Shown one piece after another: positions 35,947 to 48,036 of a stretch of DNA of 64,000 bases (positions within the stretch are counted from its first letter, which is position 1; the number at the start of each line of letters is the position of its first letter). Origin of the DNA: Symsagittifera roscoffensis. Taxonomy: Eukaryota > Xenacoelomorpha > Acoela > Convolutidae. The notes beneath the pieces were generated by a model, which had not been told where the DNA came from, did not search any database, and saw only the letters and a list, made by a program, of their open reading frames with translations. The stretch spans positions 64,358,553 to 64,422,552 of the forward strand of contig NC_087065.1 of the NCBI RefSeq assembly GCF_963678635.1, read 5' to 3'. A program made the translations under genes and the position numbers.

Positions 35947-38294
35947 GCAGCAGAGAACTACTCCTTAAGAAATTCTTTTTCCAACAAACTAGAAACAGCT
36001 TTTAAAATTCGAAAAATATATTATTATTAGGATCTGTGAGTATTTGTCAGATTAGTTTTTAACCTCAAAAAGCCAGAGACAATGGGTATCTTTCGATAGA
36101 AACACAATTTCATTGTCTTCTACTTGACAGATATTCCTGGTAGGGTTCTTGCGAAATGCATCCCCTGCGCTAGCAGTCGCCCACGATATCCCTCCATCTC
36201 GAGGTCTATTAGACGGCTTTCTAACTGACATTAGCTCATGAACTTAACTATTATCTATTATTATAATAATATATAAAATTTCTGAAAGAATCGTTCTCTG
36301 CCTAAGTCCGCTAGTAAGATATACCCGTTTTGTCCAGTAATCCACTAAAGTTTTGCCGAAACTTCAGTTTAAAGTTATCATCACTAAAATTAACGAAATT
36401 CTGTATTAAACTAAAGTGCTCAAAAACTTATTAAATATCTTCATTTATTTTTTCGAGGGGGTTAAGTGGTCATATGTGCGATCTAAGAGTACCCTAAATT
36501 GTATGATAAATTGAATTCTTCATCACATTATCTCAAACCATCCACGGTTGTTGCTATTTATCCTAATCCTTCATCAATTCTCGAGGCTTATCCACAAATT
36601 TTCTTAAACTCATTTAAATTCTAACCACCTTAACGTAACTTAAACCTAAATCATCCATCAGTAAAGCTACCAATTACTGAAACTAAGGAAGAAAATAACA
36701 AAAACCAAAAAGGAAGGAACGGATTTGAGTGTTTTTTGATAAATCATTAGTTTTTTTTGACACAGTTTAAATATACACCTAATTAACAATAAGATTACGC
36801 ACTAAAACCAATCTTAAACGTTAACCACATAACACCAAACACCAAGTTTTAGTTTCAGCACAAAAATATCAGGTTTCACAACAAAAACTAAGTTTAAAAC
36901 ACTGACACATCCACTTTATATTGATAAAATAGGTTTCATATGATAGCATAAACACTAAAAAATTGATTTTTACTAGCCAAAATTTTTGGTTTCAGTCTAG
37001 GTTTCAGTTATAGGTCCAAACGTTTCAGTTAAAATAAGTATAGTTTCCGGTCAAAATTTCAAGTTTCTGTAAACGGATTCGGGTAAAACAGCAAAAGTTG
37101 AACTAGTCAAACCCAAATTTGGATACCATAAGTCAAAAACCTAGTCTTAAATGGTACGCTTTTGTTAGTTTCAGGTTTCAGAACACAAAAATTGAGTTTT
37201 TGGTCTCAAAATTGAGCTCCGAACGCCGAATTTTGACTTTCTAAAGAAAACTAACGGTGTTAAAACCCATCAAACCAATTTTAAATTTTGGTTCCTAAGG
37301 CTGAAACGTACGTTTCAGAATTGGTGTTTTTGGTTTCAGAGCCAAAAATCTTGCTTCCCGAGAAAAATTTTTGTGAAATATTGAAAGATAATAAGAATCT
37401 TTAATGCACTAACAAATTTTTAAACTCAAAAAACTTCTAGAAGGTGTTAGTTTGAGCCCTCAAACTTATAGTTTCAGAAAACTAAAATCGTCGTTTTAAG
37501 CTAAAATTTTCATCATTTTGGCAATTTTATTGCTGGAATAGAAATATATTAGAGAGACCAACCTAAATTTTCAATCTCAAAACTCTAAAACCAAGTGGTC
37601 AAACCATAGTTTCAGTTCTAGAAATCATAGTTTCAGCCGCAAAAACTTAGGTTTCCGCAAACAAATTTTTGATTTTGAAGTTACAAACCTGTTCAAAATT
37701 CCAATTTACACTAGACCAGCTATCAAAAACCAACTTTTTATTTTCATGCACCGAGTTTGAGAGAGTTTAAGAGTTTCAGGTTTGAGTTTTCAAAAACTAA
37801 GTTTAAGATATCAAAAGATTCGGTTTTCTCGAATTTTTTTGCAAGATAATGCGAAAACCAGATATAATAAAGCGTATAGAAAATTTTAAGGTTAAAAAAA
37901 AACTCAACTTCAGCTACCATAGTTTCAGGTTTCAGATTATCGTTTCAGTCAGAAAATTTTCTATAAATTTTTAACAAAAAAATTAAGTTTTGAACCAATA
38001 ATAACCAATAAAGGCATATCGTTATATTGTTAACCATACCATAGCATCAACAAAACTTCACTTGAACAAAGTTTTAGGTTTCAGTTAAGGAATCAGCAAA
38101 TAAAAAACTTGAAAAACTTAGAAAAAATTTTAGAAAAATTTTTTTTTTCCAAAGAAAATTTTTATTTCCTTATCTTATTATTAATAACCTTTGTTAATAT
38201 TCAAAAATTCCTAAGAGGTTTTCGTTACTCTAAGACATACTAATCAAATAGTACAACTTGGCTTAAGAAAAAGAAAACGAACATCGTGAAATTA
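35947..38294 (+). other. Element A leader with GTTTCAG array
   Basis: 2.3 kb without a long reading frame. From about 36850 to 38085 at least 16 exact GTTTCAG motifs occur on the sense strand, with related GTTTCA/GTTTCC forms between them. Some are in tandem (37170, 37780, 37925). The base composition predicts well under one. The motif resembles a short-intron 3' splice site (TTTCAG) and lies downstream of the U5 donor-like site. Function is unknown. Confidence 0.8.
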
Positions 38295-38570
38295 ATGTCA
38301 ACACATTTTAAAATTGACGTCAGTACAATAAATTTAAAGCTCAAATTAGGAAATAAAGTCTCTAACATCATATGGTATATCACTAACACTGAAAAAAATC
38401 ATATTAGTATATTAGCAAAACACCCTAACGAAGATAAACACGAATTATACGTCTTCTTTCGTCGATATACTCCAGAAATTGACACAATTCTTCAGCAAAT
38501 AAAAATACCAATTAACATAATTTGTATACCGAAAGAGCGATTAATTGCTTCACTCCCGAGTGCTTTCTGA
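38295..38570 (+). CDS. P1, 91-residue pre-gag protein
   Basis: ATG at 38295, TGA stop. A small protein with alternating hydrophobic pattern: INLKLKLGNKVSNIIWYIT, then ISILAKHP, HELYVFF, RRYTPEIDTILQQI. It resembles P2 (38752), and the two are presumably duplicates. The length of 91 matches U1 and U2 after env, and the segment RYTPEIDTIL-plus-hydrophobic recalls their SNPKYNYICSFL, so all may be one family; that is inference. No signal peptide or metal motif. The corresponding ORFs of copies B and C are broken. Confidence 0.65.
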   Translation: MSTHFKIDVSTINLKLKLGNKVSNIIWYITNTEKNHISILAKHPNEDKHELYVFFRRYTPEIDTILQQIKIPINIICIPKERLIASLPSAF

Positions 38571-38751
38571 TATCATAATATACCCAAGCACAAAACTACT
38601 TCCATTTTAATCATTTTTATTTAAAAACACAAAATTTTCCTTAACAAAAATTAAAAATAATAACAAGTTCATAAGAAAAATTTAAATATTTTTTATATTG
38701 TTTATCATTCCCTAGATAAATATTTATGTCCCTAAAAGGATGTAAAATGCT

Positions 38752-39009
38752 ATGACCAACTTTTATCAAGTAAATACAACAGCATTTAATTTAAAACTAA
38801 AATTGAAAAATAGATCCACAAAAATTATTTGGTATATCACCAATATCCAAAAAGATCAAATCACAATTTTGTCCAAACACCCACACAAAAATATTCACGA
38901 ATTAACCATTCTTTCCAGCAGCAATACCCCAGAAATAACTTCCATCTTAAAAAACTTAATCAGCCCCATAGCACTATTGATCTATCTAACAAAAATTCGT
39001 ATTCATTGA
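38752..39009 (+). CDS. P2, pre-gag protein, C-terminally frameshifted
   Basis: 85 residues from ATG at 38752. It shares IIWYIT, ISIL/ITILSKHP, HEL and PEI…IL with P1. One base is missing compared with copy C, so the last ~20 residues (…SLNPANF…) lie in the next frame, up to 39035. It lies 120 bp before gag. A translated small ORF here would affect gag initiation, as the leader offers no obvious IRES. Confidence 0.6.
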   Translation: MTNFYQVNTTAFNLKLKLKNRSTKIIWYITNIQKDQITILSKHPHKNIHELTILSSSNTPEITSILKNLISPIALLIYLTKIRIH

Positions 39010-39128
39010 ACCCAGCAAACTTCATTGTAACTTAAATACAATTATTTCAGTCCGAACAATTGATCAGTACACAACACATCCAAACCCTTTATATATTGTT
39101 AACAAAACATTGAGTGAATTAAACAAAG

Positions 39129-40484
39129 ATGGCAAACGTAGTAGCATACCCAGATTTAGCTCTCGAAAAGTTTACCGGCTTAGATCCGAATGAAGATGCA
39201 AGAGATTTTCTTGATATAGTAGAGAAAAAGATAGCATTTTCCCTAGGCACTAGACCAGGAGATGCAGGTGACGAACAAGACGCATACGATAACAGACAAA
39301 GAGCCTTATTTGGTTCAATATTAAGAGGTCCAGCCGCTCAATGGTATCAGGGATTAGCAGCAAACTTACCTTGGAATGATATAAGAGATCAATTCATAGA
39401 TAGATTCACTGATGATAAAGATAAGTATAGGAGACGAATAGAAGCAGAAAACATAAAAAGACAACCTGATGAATTCATTAAAAGCTACATACATAGATTA
39501 AGCACCGCAGTAGACCGTGGATGGCCTAATCCAACTTTTAATGATGATCAAAGAACAGCAAAGAAAATGGAATTCTTTGTACGCGGCTTAAGCCCGCCAG
39601 GCTTGAAACAAAAGGCTCATCAATTCCTAATTGAGAATCCACCCGCAACATGGCAACAATTAAAAGATCATATTGCAACAAAAGACTTAAGTTTTGCAGT
39701 AAGTAGTGAGTTTACTGGAACAGCCTCAAGTAGTGTTGATAATAAGTTGGAGATAGAAGGAATAAAGGATCAGCTTAAAGAGTTAACAGGACTAATGAAA
39801 GATCATAAAATAAATGCAGCCTATAATCCAAATGAACCCAAAAATAAACAAAACCATACCCGATTTTGTAAATGGTGTCGTAGGTCAGGTCATACTATCA
39901 GTATTTGTTTTAAATATAGAGACCACAAAGATCAAAACAGAAAACCACCTCAGTATCGTGAAAAATTCTCAGACAATTATAATAGGAGATCTAGGCCTCG
40001 AGAAGAAAATAGTTATAACAATCGATACAATGGCTATAATCAGCGAAATAACAATAACAGACCATATTCTCCGTATCCTAGACAGTTCAATAACAGAACA
40101 AATAGTTTCGATAGATCTCGATCTCAAAGTTTTGGATCAAGAGATAGAAATTTCAATAATAGATTTAACAATCAAAATAACCCAAATCGTTATAATACTT
40201 ACAACACAGCCTCAAACAACTATAATCAAAATAGGAGCAGAAGCAATTCTATACCCGATCGAAATAGAAGATCATTTTCACAAGACAATTATCGAACGCG
40301 ATACCAAAACAGACCTCACGAAAATAAATTCCCATCCTACAATAATCAAGCAAGATCCCTAGGTGATTCAAAACCATCCTCCAGAGAAAATAGTCGAGAC
40401 AGAAACCCTAAAGTACAATTTAGTGAGAATAAAATCCATGGGTATTACAGCGATGACAAAGGCGAGGAACTTACTTTAAACTAG
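39129..40484 (+). CDS. gag: Gag polyprotein
   Basis: 451 residues from ATG at 39129 to TAG. Residues 10-200 form a Retrotrans_gag capsid domain (KFTGLDPNEDARDFLD start, AAQWYQGL, then IDRF, RRLS-like and FFVRGLSP segments). A zinc knuckle C-KW-C-RRSG-H-TISI-C lies at about residues 246-259. The remainder is a very Asn/Arg/Ser/Tyr-rich basic tail with RS dipeptides, likely RNA-binding. It assembles particles around element RNA in the cytoplasm. The ORF is intact in this copy. It ends in TTA AAC TAG, the frameshift site. The alternative frame over 39814-40362 is a shadow of the repetitive tail. Confidence 0.95.
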   Translation: MANVVAYPDLALEKFTGLDPNEDARDFLDIVEKKIAFSLGTRPGDAGDEQDAYDNRQRALFGSILRGPAAQWYQGLAANLPWNDIRDQFIDRFTDDKDKYRRRIEAENIKRQPDEFIKSYIHRLSTAVDRGWPNPTFNDDQRTAKKMEFFVRGLSPPGLKQKAHQFLIENPPATWQQLKDHIATKDLSFAVSSEFTGTASSSVDNKLEIEGIKDQLKELTGLMKDHKINAAYNPNEPKNKQNHTRFCKWCRRSGHTISICFKYRDHKDQNRKPPQYREKFSDNYNRRSRPREENSYNNRYNGYNQRNNNNRPYSPYPRQFNNRTNSFDRSRSQSFGSRDRNFNNRFNNQNNPNRYNTYNTASNNYNQNRSRSNSIPDRNRRSFSQDNYRTRYQNRPHENKFPSYNNQARSLGDSKPSSRENSRDRNPKVQFSENKIHGYYSDDKGEELTLN

Positions 40485-40549
40485 AACAGTCTCCGCAAGA
40501 TAAAAAGTCACAAATGTATATTAATCTATATCAACATCCCGTCGGAGAC
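40475..40549 (+). promoter_or_regulatory. Programmed -1 frameshift signal at the gag end
   Basis: TTTAAAC (40475-40481) is in the correct phase (T TTA AAC) and is followed at once by TAG. After a 7-nt spacer, GTCTCCG (40489-40495) pairs perfectly with CGGAGAC (40543-40549), a 7-bp stem with a 47-nt loop. UUUAAAC is a well-known slippery heptamer of retroviruses and nidoviruses. The -1 frame reads straight into the protease region in all three copies. A pseudoknot is possible but not shown. Confidence 0.85.
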
Positions 40550-43500
40550 AAAAATTGAAACCCAATTTTTAGTAGATACTGGAGCAACTTGTTCACTGTT
40601 AAATTATGATACCTATTTAGAATACGCAAAAATACAAAAGTTGACACTTACTAAAGCACAATCCAAAACATTTGCTGTTAATGGACAAAAACTCAAACTC
40701 TTAGGATATACAAATTTTAACGCTAGTTTTGACAGTAAAGGTGATTATTTTGTAAAAATTCGAGCATGGGTTGCGGCCAAGGACGGATGTAAACTTAATA
40801 TATTAGGTATGGATTTCCTCTCTAATTCAACAAAATCGATCGACTTTTCAACACCGAAACTACAACTCAAAATGTACCCAGGAGTATCAGTCGCTATCAG
40901 TAATATAAAAAGCAAAAGCTATCCATTTATAAGATGTTATCAGAATGTACTTTTAGACCAAACTATAACTTAAGCACCAGAATTAACTCGTGTCATTTCA
41001 ATATCCCCAGCTGACAAAGTTTTCAAAAAGGGAACATCGTTCAAACTAGATAAGGATCTACAACAAAAAGGAATATATACTTATAACACCTATTGTAACC
41101 ATGACGAGAAAACGTTACCTATAATGTTAAACAACCCTAAAGAATCGAAGGTCATTATATCCAAAGGCTCAATTGGACAAACTTTCGAAGACATTGAAAC
41201 TGATTCAAAAACAATATACAGCGTCGCAGACAATATAGCTTTTATGGAAGTTTTGTTCAACAAAAACGAACATCTAGATCATATTTTTTATGTAAGCGAG
41301 CAATCAAAAGATCAACTGTTTTTCAAAAATGCAACAATTGGTGAAAATCATAAAAATTCAAAAAAGAAAAACAAGGAACTTTTGAAACAAAAAGAACTAG
41401 ATTATACAAATAAATACGAACTAGAAACAGATTTCAGCAAGGAATTGAAGGACCTGAAACCGAAATCTGAACTAAACTCCCAACCACATTTTACAAATAT
41501 ACAAATTCATGAAATCCAGAAAAAGTTTGACAAGACAAAACAAGAGTTTCTAAAAAAGTTTGACTTTACTCACTCTGATATAGACCAAAATCAATTACAA
41601 GACCTAATGAATATGCTATTACAGAATAAAGACGTATATTCACAACATAAATACAACGTAGGAATAATAAAGCAAAAATTCCACGTAAAGTTTTTACCAA
41701 ACTCTGTATAGACTAAACAAAGTCTGGGATCAGAATTTATAAATCCAATTATAATACTTCCAAAAGGGAACATAGTCAAGCTCGTTATCGATGCGAGATA
41801 CCTGAACTCAATAACTGACTTAAGTCGTTATTCATGGCCATTAGAACCAATAGGATCGCTCATCACTAAGCTAAAAGGAAATTTCTTCACCACGAGTGAT
41901 TTATGCTCAGCATATAATCAAGTACCTTTAACAGAAGAAACACAACAATTAACAAGCTTTGTAATTGGATCAAAACAATATACTTTTAAACGAGGTTTTT
42001 ACGGATTATGTGGTCTACCAAATTTCTTCAGTAGAATAATGACAATACATTTTGCACCCTTAATAAAAAGAAATCAAGCAGTAACCTATATAGACGATAC
42101 AATAATGCAAGCACAAACTGTAGAAGAAATGTTCGACATCATTGCTACATACCATGACTTATTAAGAAAATCAGGATTAAAAGCTCAACCAGAAAAGACA
42201 AAATTTTTTTTGAGAAGAGTACAATTTTTAGGACATGTAATAAGTAAAAATGGCATATAACCAGTCAAGAAAAAGGTAGATGATCTCAAAGCATTGAAAT
42301 CGCCAGAGAACAAAAGAGATGTAATGAGAGTGTTAGGTTGTTTAGGATTTTATAGTATGTATATAAAGAACTTACATGTAGAGTCAAAACCTTTCTATGA
42401 TTTGATACGAAATGATACAGTTTTTAAATGGACACAAAATCAGGAAAAATTATATAACGAAATAAAAGAAAGAATTAGCGCCGATACAATCTTAGCAATA
42501 CCAGACACAAGATATCTTTTCCATGTACACGTAGACTCATCATCAATAGGAATAGGTTCAATATTGGTACAAGAATTCCCAGAAGGAAAACGTATTATAT
42601 CCTTTAATTCAAGAGTATATAACAAAGAGGAACAAAAAATGTCAACAACAGCTAGAGAGCTTTGCGGTGTTGTATCAGCTCTACAAACATACGAACACTA
42701 TTTATTAGGTTCACCACATCCAATATATCTCTATACTGATCACGAAGCTTTGATTTACCTTTGGGGAAGAAGAGGTAAACTCTCCCATAGATACTTTAGA
42801 TATCAATTGGTTATATCACAATTCCAAAATTTAAAAATTATTTGGACCGAAGGAAAAAACCTAGCATTCCCAGATATTTTAAGCAGAAATGTAACAACTA
42901 AAGATTTAGACAAACACCAACTTAAACATAAAAAAATTCCCAAAGACATTTTATTTTACGACAAAAATGGCTACGAAGAAAAATACTTCATAGTACATGA
43001 TACCGAAAAAGGACCCAGCGATGAATTTTTTCCTGTTATTAAACAAGATAAGAATGGTGTAACTAGATTCAAAATAAATAACGACAAATTAATCAAAATA
43101 CCCAAAGAAACAAAAAAAGAACAAATTTGCTCACTAACTGATATAAGTTCTTGCTTTATACAAGGTTCAGCTATCAACCAAGTTAGAATGATTCAAAACA
43201 AAGTACCAAATAATAATGCAAGTGACGAAGAATCAGATCATATCTACTCCGAATTGTCCTTCGAATTGAACACCAACCCAACCCAATTTGGGGATTATAT
43301 GTCAAATTACGATATTGAAGACCAGTCCGACCTCTTATATTTTGAAACGATTAATGAACAAGATGAGATAATCCAAGAATGTTTACTAAACGATGAAATT
43401 GCATTATGTGAACAATTAACCAATAAACTAGAAAACAAAAAACTTGCAACCAAACTGCCTAACGAAACACTTACAAACAAGGATAACCTTACTCAGATAT

Positions 43501-45422
43501 TTAATAGTTTCAACGACCTAGGAAAAAATATAGATTTAAACACAGAACCTATTGCCAAAGAACAAGACACCGACGCAGTCATAAAAATCGTAAAAGAATT
43601 AGTAAGAAACAAAAACAAAGACTCAAAAAATATACACTATAGACAATCAAGAGCTTTATCTTCATATCTAAACAAATTTGAAACTTTACTATTAATAGGA
43701 AATATTCTTTGCATTGAACAAGCATCAGATAATCCCGAAGTAAAAGAAATTAAAATTTGTGTACCTATGTCACTTTTTATAAAAACATTTGAATTGGCAC
43801 ATACAGATCATTTAGCAGGTCATGTAGGAAAAGACAAAACCATTGCGAATATAAAACGATTTTTCTTTTGGCCAGGCATGTATAAATGGATAACCCAGTT
43901 AATAGCAGGATGTCTTGACTGTCAAAAAAATAAACACAAACGTCACGATCTTAACCAAGCACCGTTAGAACAATGGACGGATACAGTACCTTTCCCGTTT
44001 CATACTGTACACATAGATCATAAGGGACCAATTAATCCTACATCAAACGGAAAGAAACATTGTTTAGTTGTAGTAGATTCATTTTCTCGATTCCTCCAAG
44101 TATATCCAGTAGCTAACACTACCGCATTTGAAACAATAAAAACTTTAGAAAAATTTATTCTCACATTTGGTATTCCACAAAAACTAGTTTATGATAAAGG
44201 AACAGCTTTCATGAACGAAGATTTTACTAGTTGGCTTCATGAACTAGGAATAACACATGCTCCCAGAACCGCATATTCACCATGGACAAATGGTAAAGTG
44301 GAAATACAAAACAAACATCTAGGAACACATTTTAGAATTTTCTTTGATCAAGCAAAGGGAAATTGGAGTAATCTAGCTGCGAAATTCGCTTTCGCTCATA
44401 ACACCACTATCATCGCAAGTACTGGATTAACACCATACGAAATTGTTTTCGGACAAAAACCTCAAATACCAATCTCTTTAAAACTAGGATTACTCCGAAA
44501 TTCAGAATTAACGTGCAACTCTGAATTCTGTGCTAATCTTCCATTACACAGACATTCTTTACAAACATCATCAAATAAGGCTATACAACCATTATTAAAA
44601 CCAAAAATTAACACTTCACTACTTATCAGAGAGAACCAATTTAAATACATCTATAATACAGCTTACAAGAAAAGTCTTGAAAACAACGCCAAAATCCACA
44701 AATATCGAAATAAATATAAATTAGGAAAACCCTTAGAAGTAGGTCAAAAAGTACTGATGGAAAACCATTCCATAGAAGATGGCAAATCAAAAAAATTACA
44801 AGAACTACGATCAGGCCCATATACGGTAACAAATAAAGTAACGAATGTAAACTATGAAATACAATTAGATTCAGATCAAACTATAAAAAAGACAGCTCAT
44901 AGAAACCATCTAATTGAATACTTTCCCATTGAAGAAAAAGCAAAGGAACTGGTAAATGACGATGTTTTAAAAGACCAGTCCTACAAACCATTCTATGAAA
45001 ACCTAATGAAATCAAGGAATAAAATTGTCAATACACCACTAACCAACAAATCATTTCAAAACCCAATGGGTTCATCAGAATATTTACCTGTCGAAACACA
45101 TCATAGACGAGAAAATAATATAGAACTACATGAAACTGAGCAAGAAAAAACCTTAACGAATATCGACTCAGGATTTCAAGAGCACAACACAGAAACTATA
45201 CAAATGCCACATACACCAGGATTAGCTCAGAGAAGGTTAACCTCAACACCTCTTTATCCAAACGATAGGAATGGTAATAATTTCGATGAATTGTCATATA
45301 TACCATCTACATCAACACACCACCCCCAAAACGGACAGACATCTGTTCAAACGGGCTCGACAAATGAAAGAATTCAGAGACATCGGCGACAACCCAGCTT
45401 CTACCAAGCAGGATTCAACTAA
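40482..45422 (+). pseudogene. pol: Protease-RT-RNase H-integrase polyprotein, inactivated
   Basis: After the slip, the -1 frame runs to a TGA at 40556. A 14-nt deletion here (13 nt against 27 in copies B and C) puts the rest into the gag frame, which is open except for TAA 40971, TAG 41709 and TAA 42258. Domains: aspartic protease with DTGA (40575-40586); reverse transcriptase about 41750-42260 with YIDD near 42087; RNase H about 42530-42900 (VDSSS, TAREL, YTDHEAL); integrase with H-H-C-C finger (about 43797-43923) and D-D-E core (HIDH about 44010, YDKGT about 44190, KVEIQ about 44300); GPY module near 44815; then a low-complexity tail of about 170 residues. Longest open piece is 42294-45422. 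Ty3/gypsy order. Confidence 0.92.
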
Positions 45423-45506
45423 GGAATCTCTAATAGTCTTCACTAGCTAAAAACTCATTTTGTAATCTCCGGGTCACCAATTTGAATACAAAAGATTATT
45501 CAAACT

Positions 45507-47979
45507 ATGATCCCACACGTAATGGTCAATCAAACTAAACAATTTTTTAAAAAACAATGGTTTCTTTCAATAAAAACCAACCAAAAAAATTTACTATTGC
45601 TAATTTTTAGCAACTTCGCGATAATGATGAAATTTACTATTCTACTTTCAACATTTATACCTCTTGTCATTCTACAGAATGATGATTTGGAAAACGTATC
45701 GAATTCTCTCAAAGTTACTCACTATGATTGTTCAAGCATGCAGGAAAATAAAATGTATGCTTTAAATCAAGTGGCCCCCTGTAAAGTTAGCCCAGAAAAC
45801 CTTTACACTACCGATAGCACAATTAGCGTATATCAACGGTCTTATAGAACATACGTGAACGCAGTTATGTGTAAAATTAAAACATTTCCCATTCGTTATA
45901 ATTGCGGAATGTGGGCACATTCTTCCATCGTTCACAATATGAACATGATAACCTATGAAATTATTATACCACCAGAAGATTGCAAAAAAGCAGCAAAGAA
46001 CAACAAAATTACAGTGAATGAAGATGGATACACCCATGAACTAATTATAAAAATGGATGAAAGTATTTTACAACACAGAAATGAAGGAACATCATTAGAA
46101 GGCGACAGTTCGACAGCATGCAAGAATAGGGGACAAATCAAACACTATAGCTACGAAACGCACATGCAAAAAGTTCAACTCAAAGTAAATCTAGAAACAA
46201 AACAAGTACAAAATCCTTACGGTATCCCATTACCATGCACAGTACTCGAAGGCGGATGCGAATCAACATCCTTAGACCCTTATGCTTACACTTGGGACAT
46301 GCCCGAAAATTGCGTAGTCACAAAATTGTTTTCTCAAGTGTTTTCACAAAATGGTCAAGTACGCTAATAAGTTGGACCACCCTCAATATCATATAATGAG
46401 TGAGGGATCGGCACCCAATGGCTTAGACCTCAAAATTCGCATTTACAACAAGCAGCAAGAAGTCTGCAGCAGGCCAGGAGCATTATATAAAACAAATTTT
46501 GAGTCCTTGTTTATTTCTTATTCAGGCGGTTTTGATATGAACACTGGTAAATCCAGCAACATACGACACGATGATAGAAATTACTATCAAATGCAAATAA
46601 ATGAGAACGATCAAATAAGAGTGAAACCTTTGAACTAACCTCTGGGATCAGGTAATTTTTCATTCCTCCATGATGAACGTAACAATAAAAATCGGGATCC
46701 TCTTTGGCGCCATGTAGGTACCGATGAAATTGATTACGAACTTCATCTGGGCGCAAAGTTAGATTACATAATGTACTTTAATGCTAAACAACTCAGGCAT
46801 TCTGAAATGACATTATTACAGAATCAATGTGAACTCGAAAGAACACAAATTCTAACAATAATGATGTTAGCTTTACAAAATACCAGGCTTGCAGGATACA
46901 TGTTAACCGGCAACCGCTCTATGTTTTTCGACACCGATGGAGCAGTTGGCTGGCTGTATCACTGCCCTAAAAAAGTTTCACCTCTTAAAGTTCTCGAAAA
47001 ATGCTTTGATCGAATACCGATCTTTTACAATGGGCGAACAATGTTTCTCGACCCTATTACCCGCCAAACTTTTCCTTTTGCCAACGAAATACATTGCGTT
47101 GGTGGCTACAAAAATGCCTTTCAACTTGATTTAGATGATAAATTATCTTGGTACCAATTAATGCCGGCTCCAATACCTTTCAAGACTCCTTTAATGTTCG
47201 CTCCACAAGATATAGGCCATATTACGGAATTTCCCGTATACGATTCGCGACGCGCAGGCTTGTATACCCCAAAACAATTAAAAGCTTTTTGGGATAACAT
47301 TATTCATAACACAGCATCAACATCCATTCTCAAAAAAATTACAAGAACTGTTCTCCAAAATGGCCACATGGATTATGCAAATTCCGACGCTTTAACCGCT
47401 GCAATGGGTTTAAACCAAAAAATTTATCTAGATTCTCTGCTCTCACCAGGATTTTTCATGAATAGTTTCATCGGAACATTCGGTTTTGTTGCTTTTTTCC
47501 TAGAAAAAATCGGAATTTATTTTGCCTGTTTTCTTTTTCTCAAATTCCTGCTAGAAATAATAGTAACAATTATTAAAGCTTTGGAAATTAATAAGCTAAC
47601 AAATCGTACTATGAGCTTCTGGAAGATAATATTAGGTGCCACGTATAACCTTTTCGTTCTATCAGTTTTTACTTCTATTTTCTCAAACGAAAACTCCAAT
47701 CTTGAATCATCAGATTTGCGAAACTCAAGACAAAAACAAATACGACAACAACATCAAAATCAAAATATTTACCAAGAAAGCACTGCTTCAATACCTATGG
47801 TAGAGCGAAATGAGCCTGCAGTACCCTTAATGTCACCAGATTCGCGAAACGAACCTGGTTTATACCCAGACCTAAATAACCAAAATGAACATTTAGTACG
47901 GAACAGTGTAAAAGGAACGATCTCTAGCACAACAATCCCTCATCCAACCACCAACAACAACACTATAACACCAATCTAA
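45507..47979 (+). pseudogene. env: Env-like membrane glycoprotein gene, broken in two places
   Basis: The first open part (45507-46367) has a hydrophobic signal-like segment (MMKFTILLSTFIPLVIL, from about 45627) and a Cys-rich ectodomain. Reading then shifts by one base into 46351-46638, ends at TAA 46636, and continues in that frame from 46639 to 47979. The last part has Cys-rich and aromatic blocks (WLYHCP, FDRIPIFYNG, LDPITRQTFPFANEIHC). A long hydrophobic stretch follows (FGFVAFFLEKIGIYFACFLF, about 47480-47570), probably the membrane anchor, then a polar tail. The order fits a viral fusion glycoprotein. The IPI…DPITRQT block recalls chuvirus-like glycoproteins captured by some invertebrate LTR elements, but this rests on memory of motifs only. 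Confidence 0.75.
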
Positions 47980-48036
47980 GCAACAGTTTTCTATTTCAGA
48001 ATGCCCTCAAGAAAACTGTGCATCCCCATTGACTAA

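Noticed and set aside
36850-38085. CRISPR-like array from repeated GTTTCAG
   Set aside because: The repeat is only 7 bp, spacing is irregular, and the context is a eukaryotic retroelement leader.
40482-40484. MLV-like read-through of the gag TAG
   Set aside because: In copy A gag and most of pol share a frame, but only because of a 14-nt deletion. Copies B and C put protease in the -1 frame, fitting the slippery site.
40482-45422. Alternative genetic code with TAA/TAG as glutamine
   Set aside because: Many well-formed ORFs end in TAA or TAG (gag, U2, U3, ZF1, ZF3, K, LINE), and the elements are animal-like. Nonsense mutation is simpler.
45530-46141. Several minus-strand ORFs across env and pol
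   Set aside because: They overlap better supported sense frames with clear domains.
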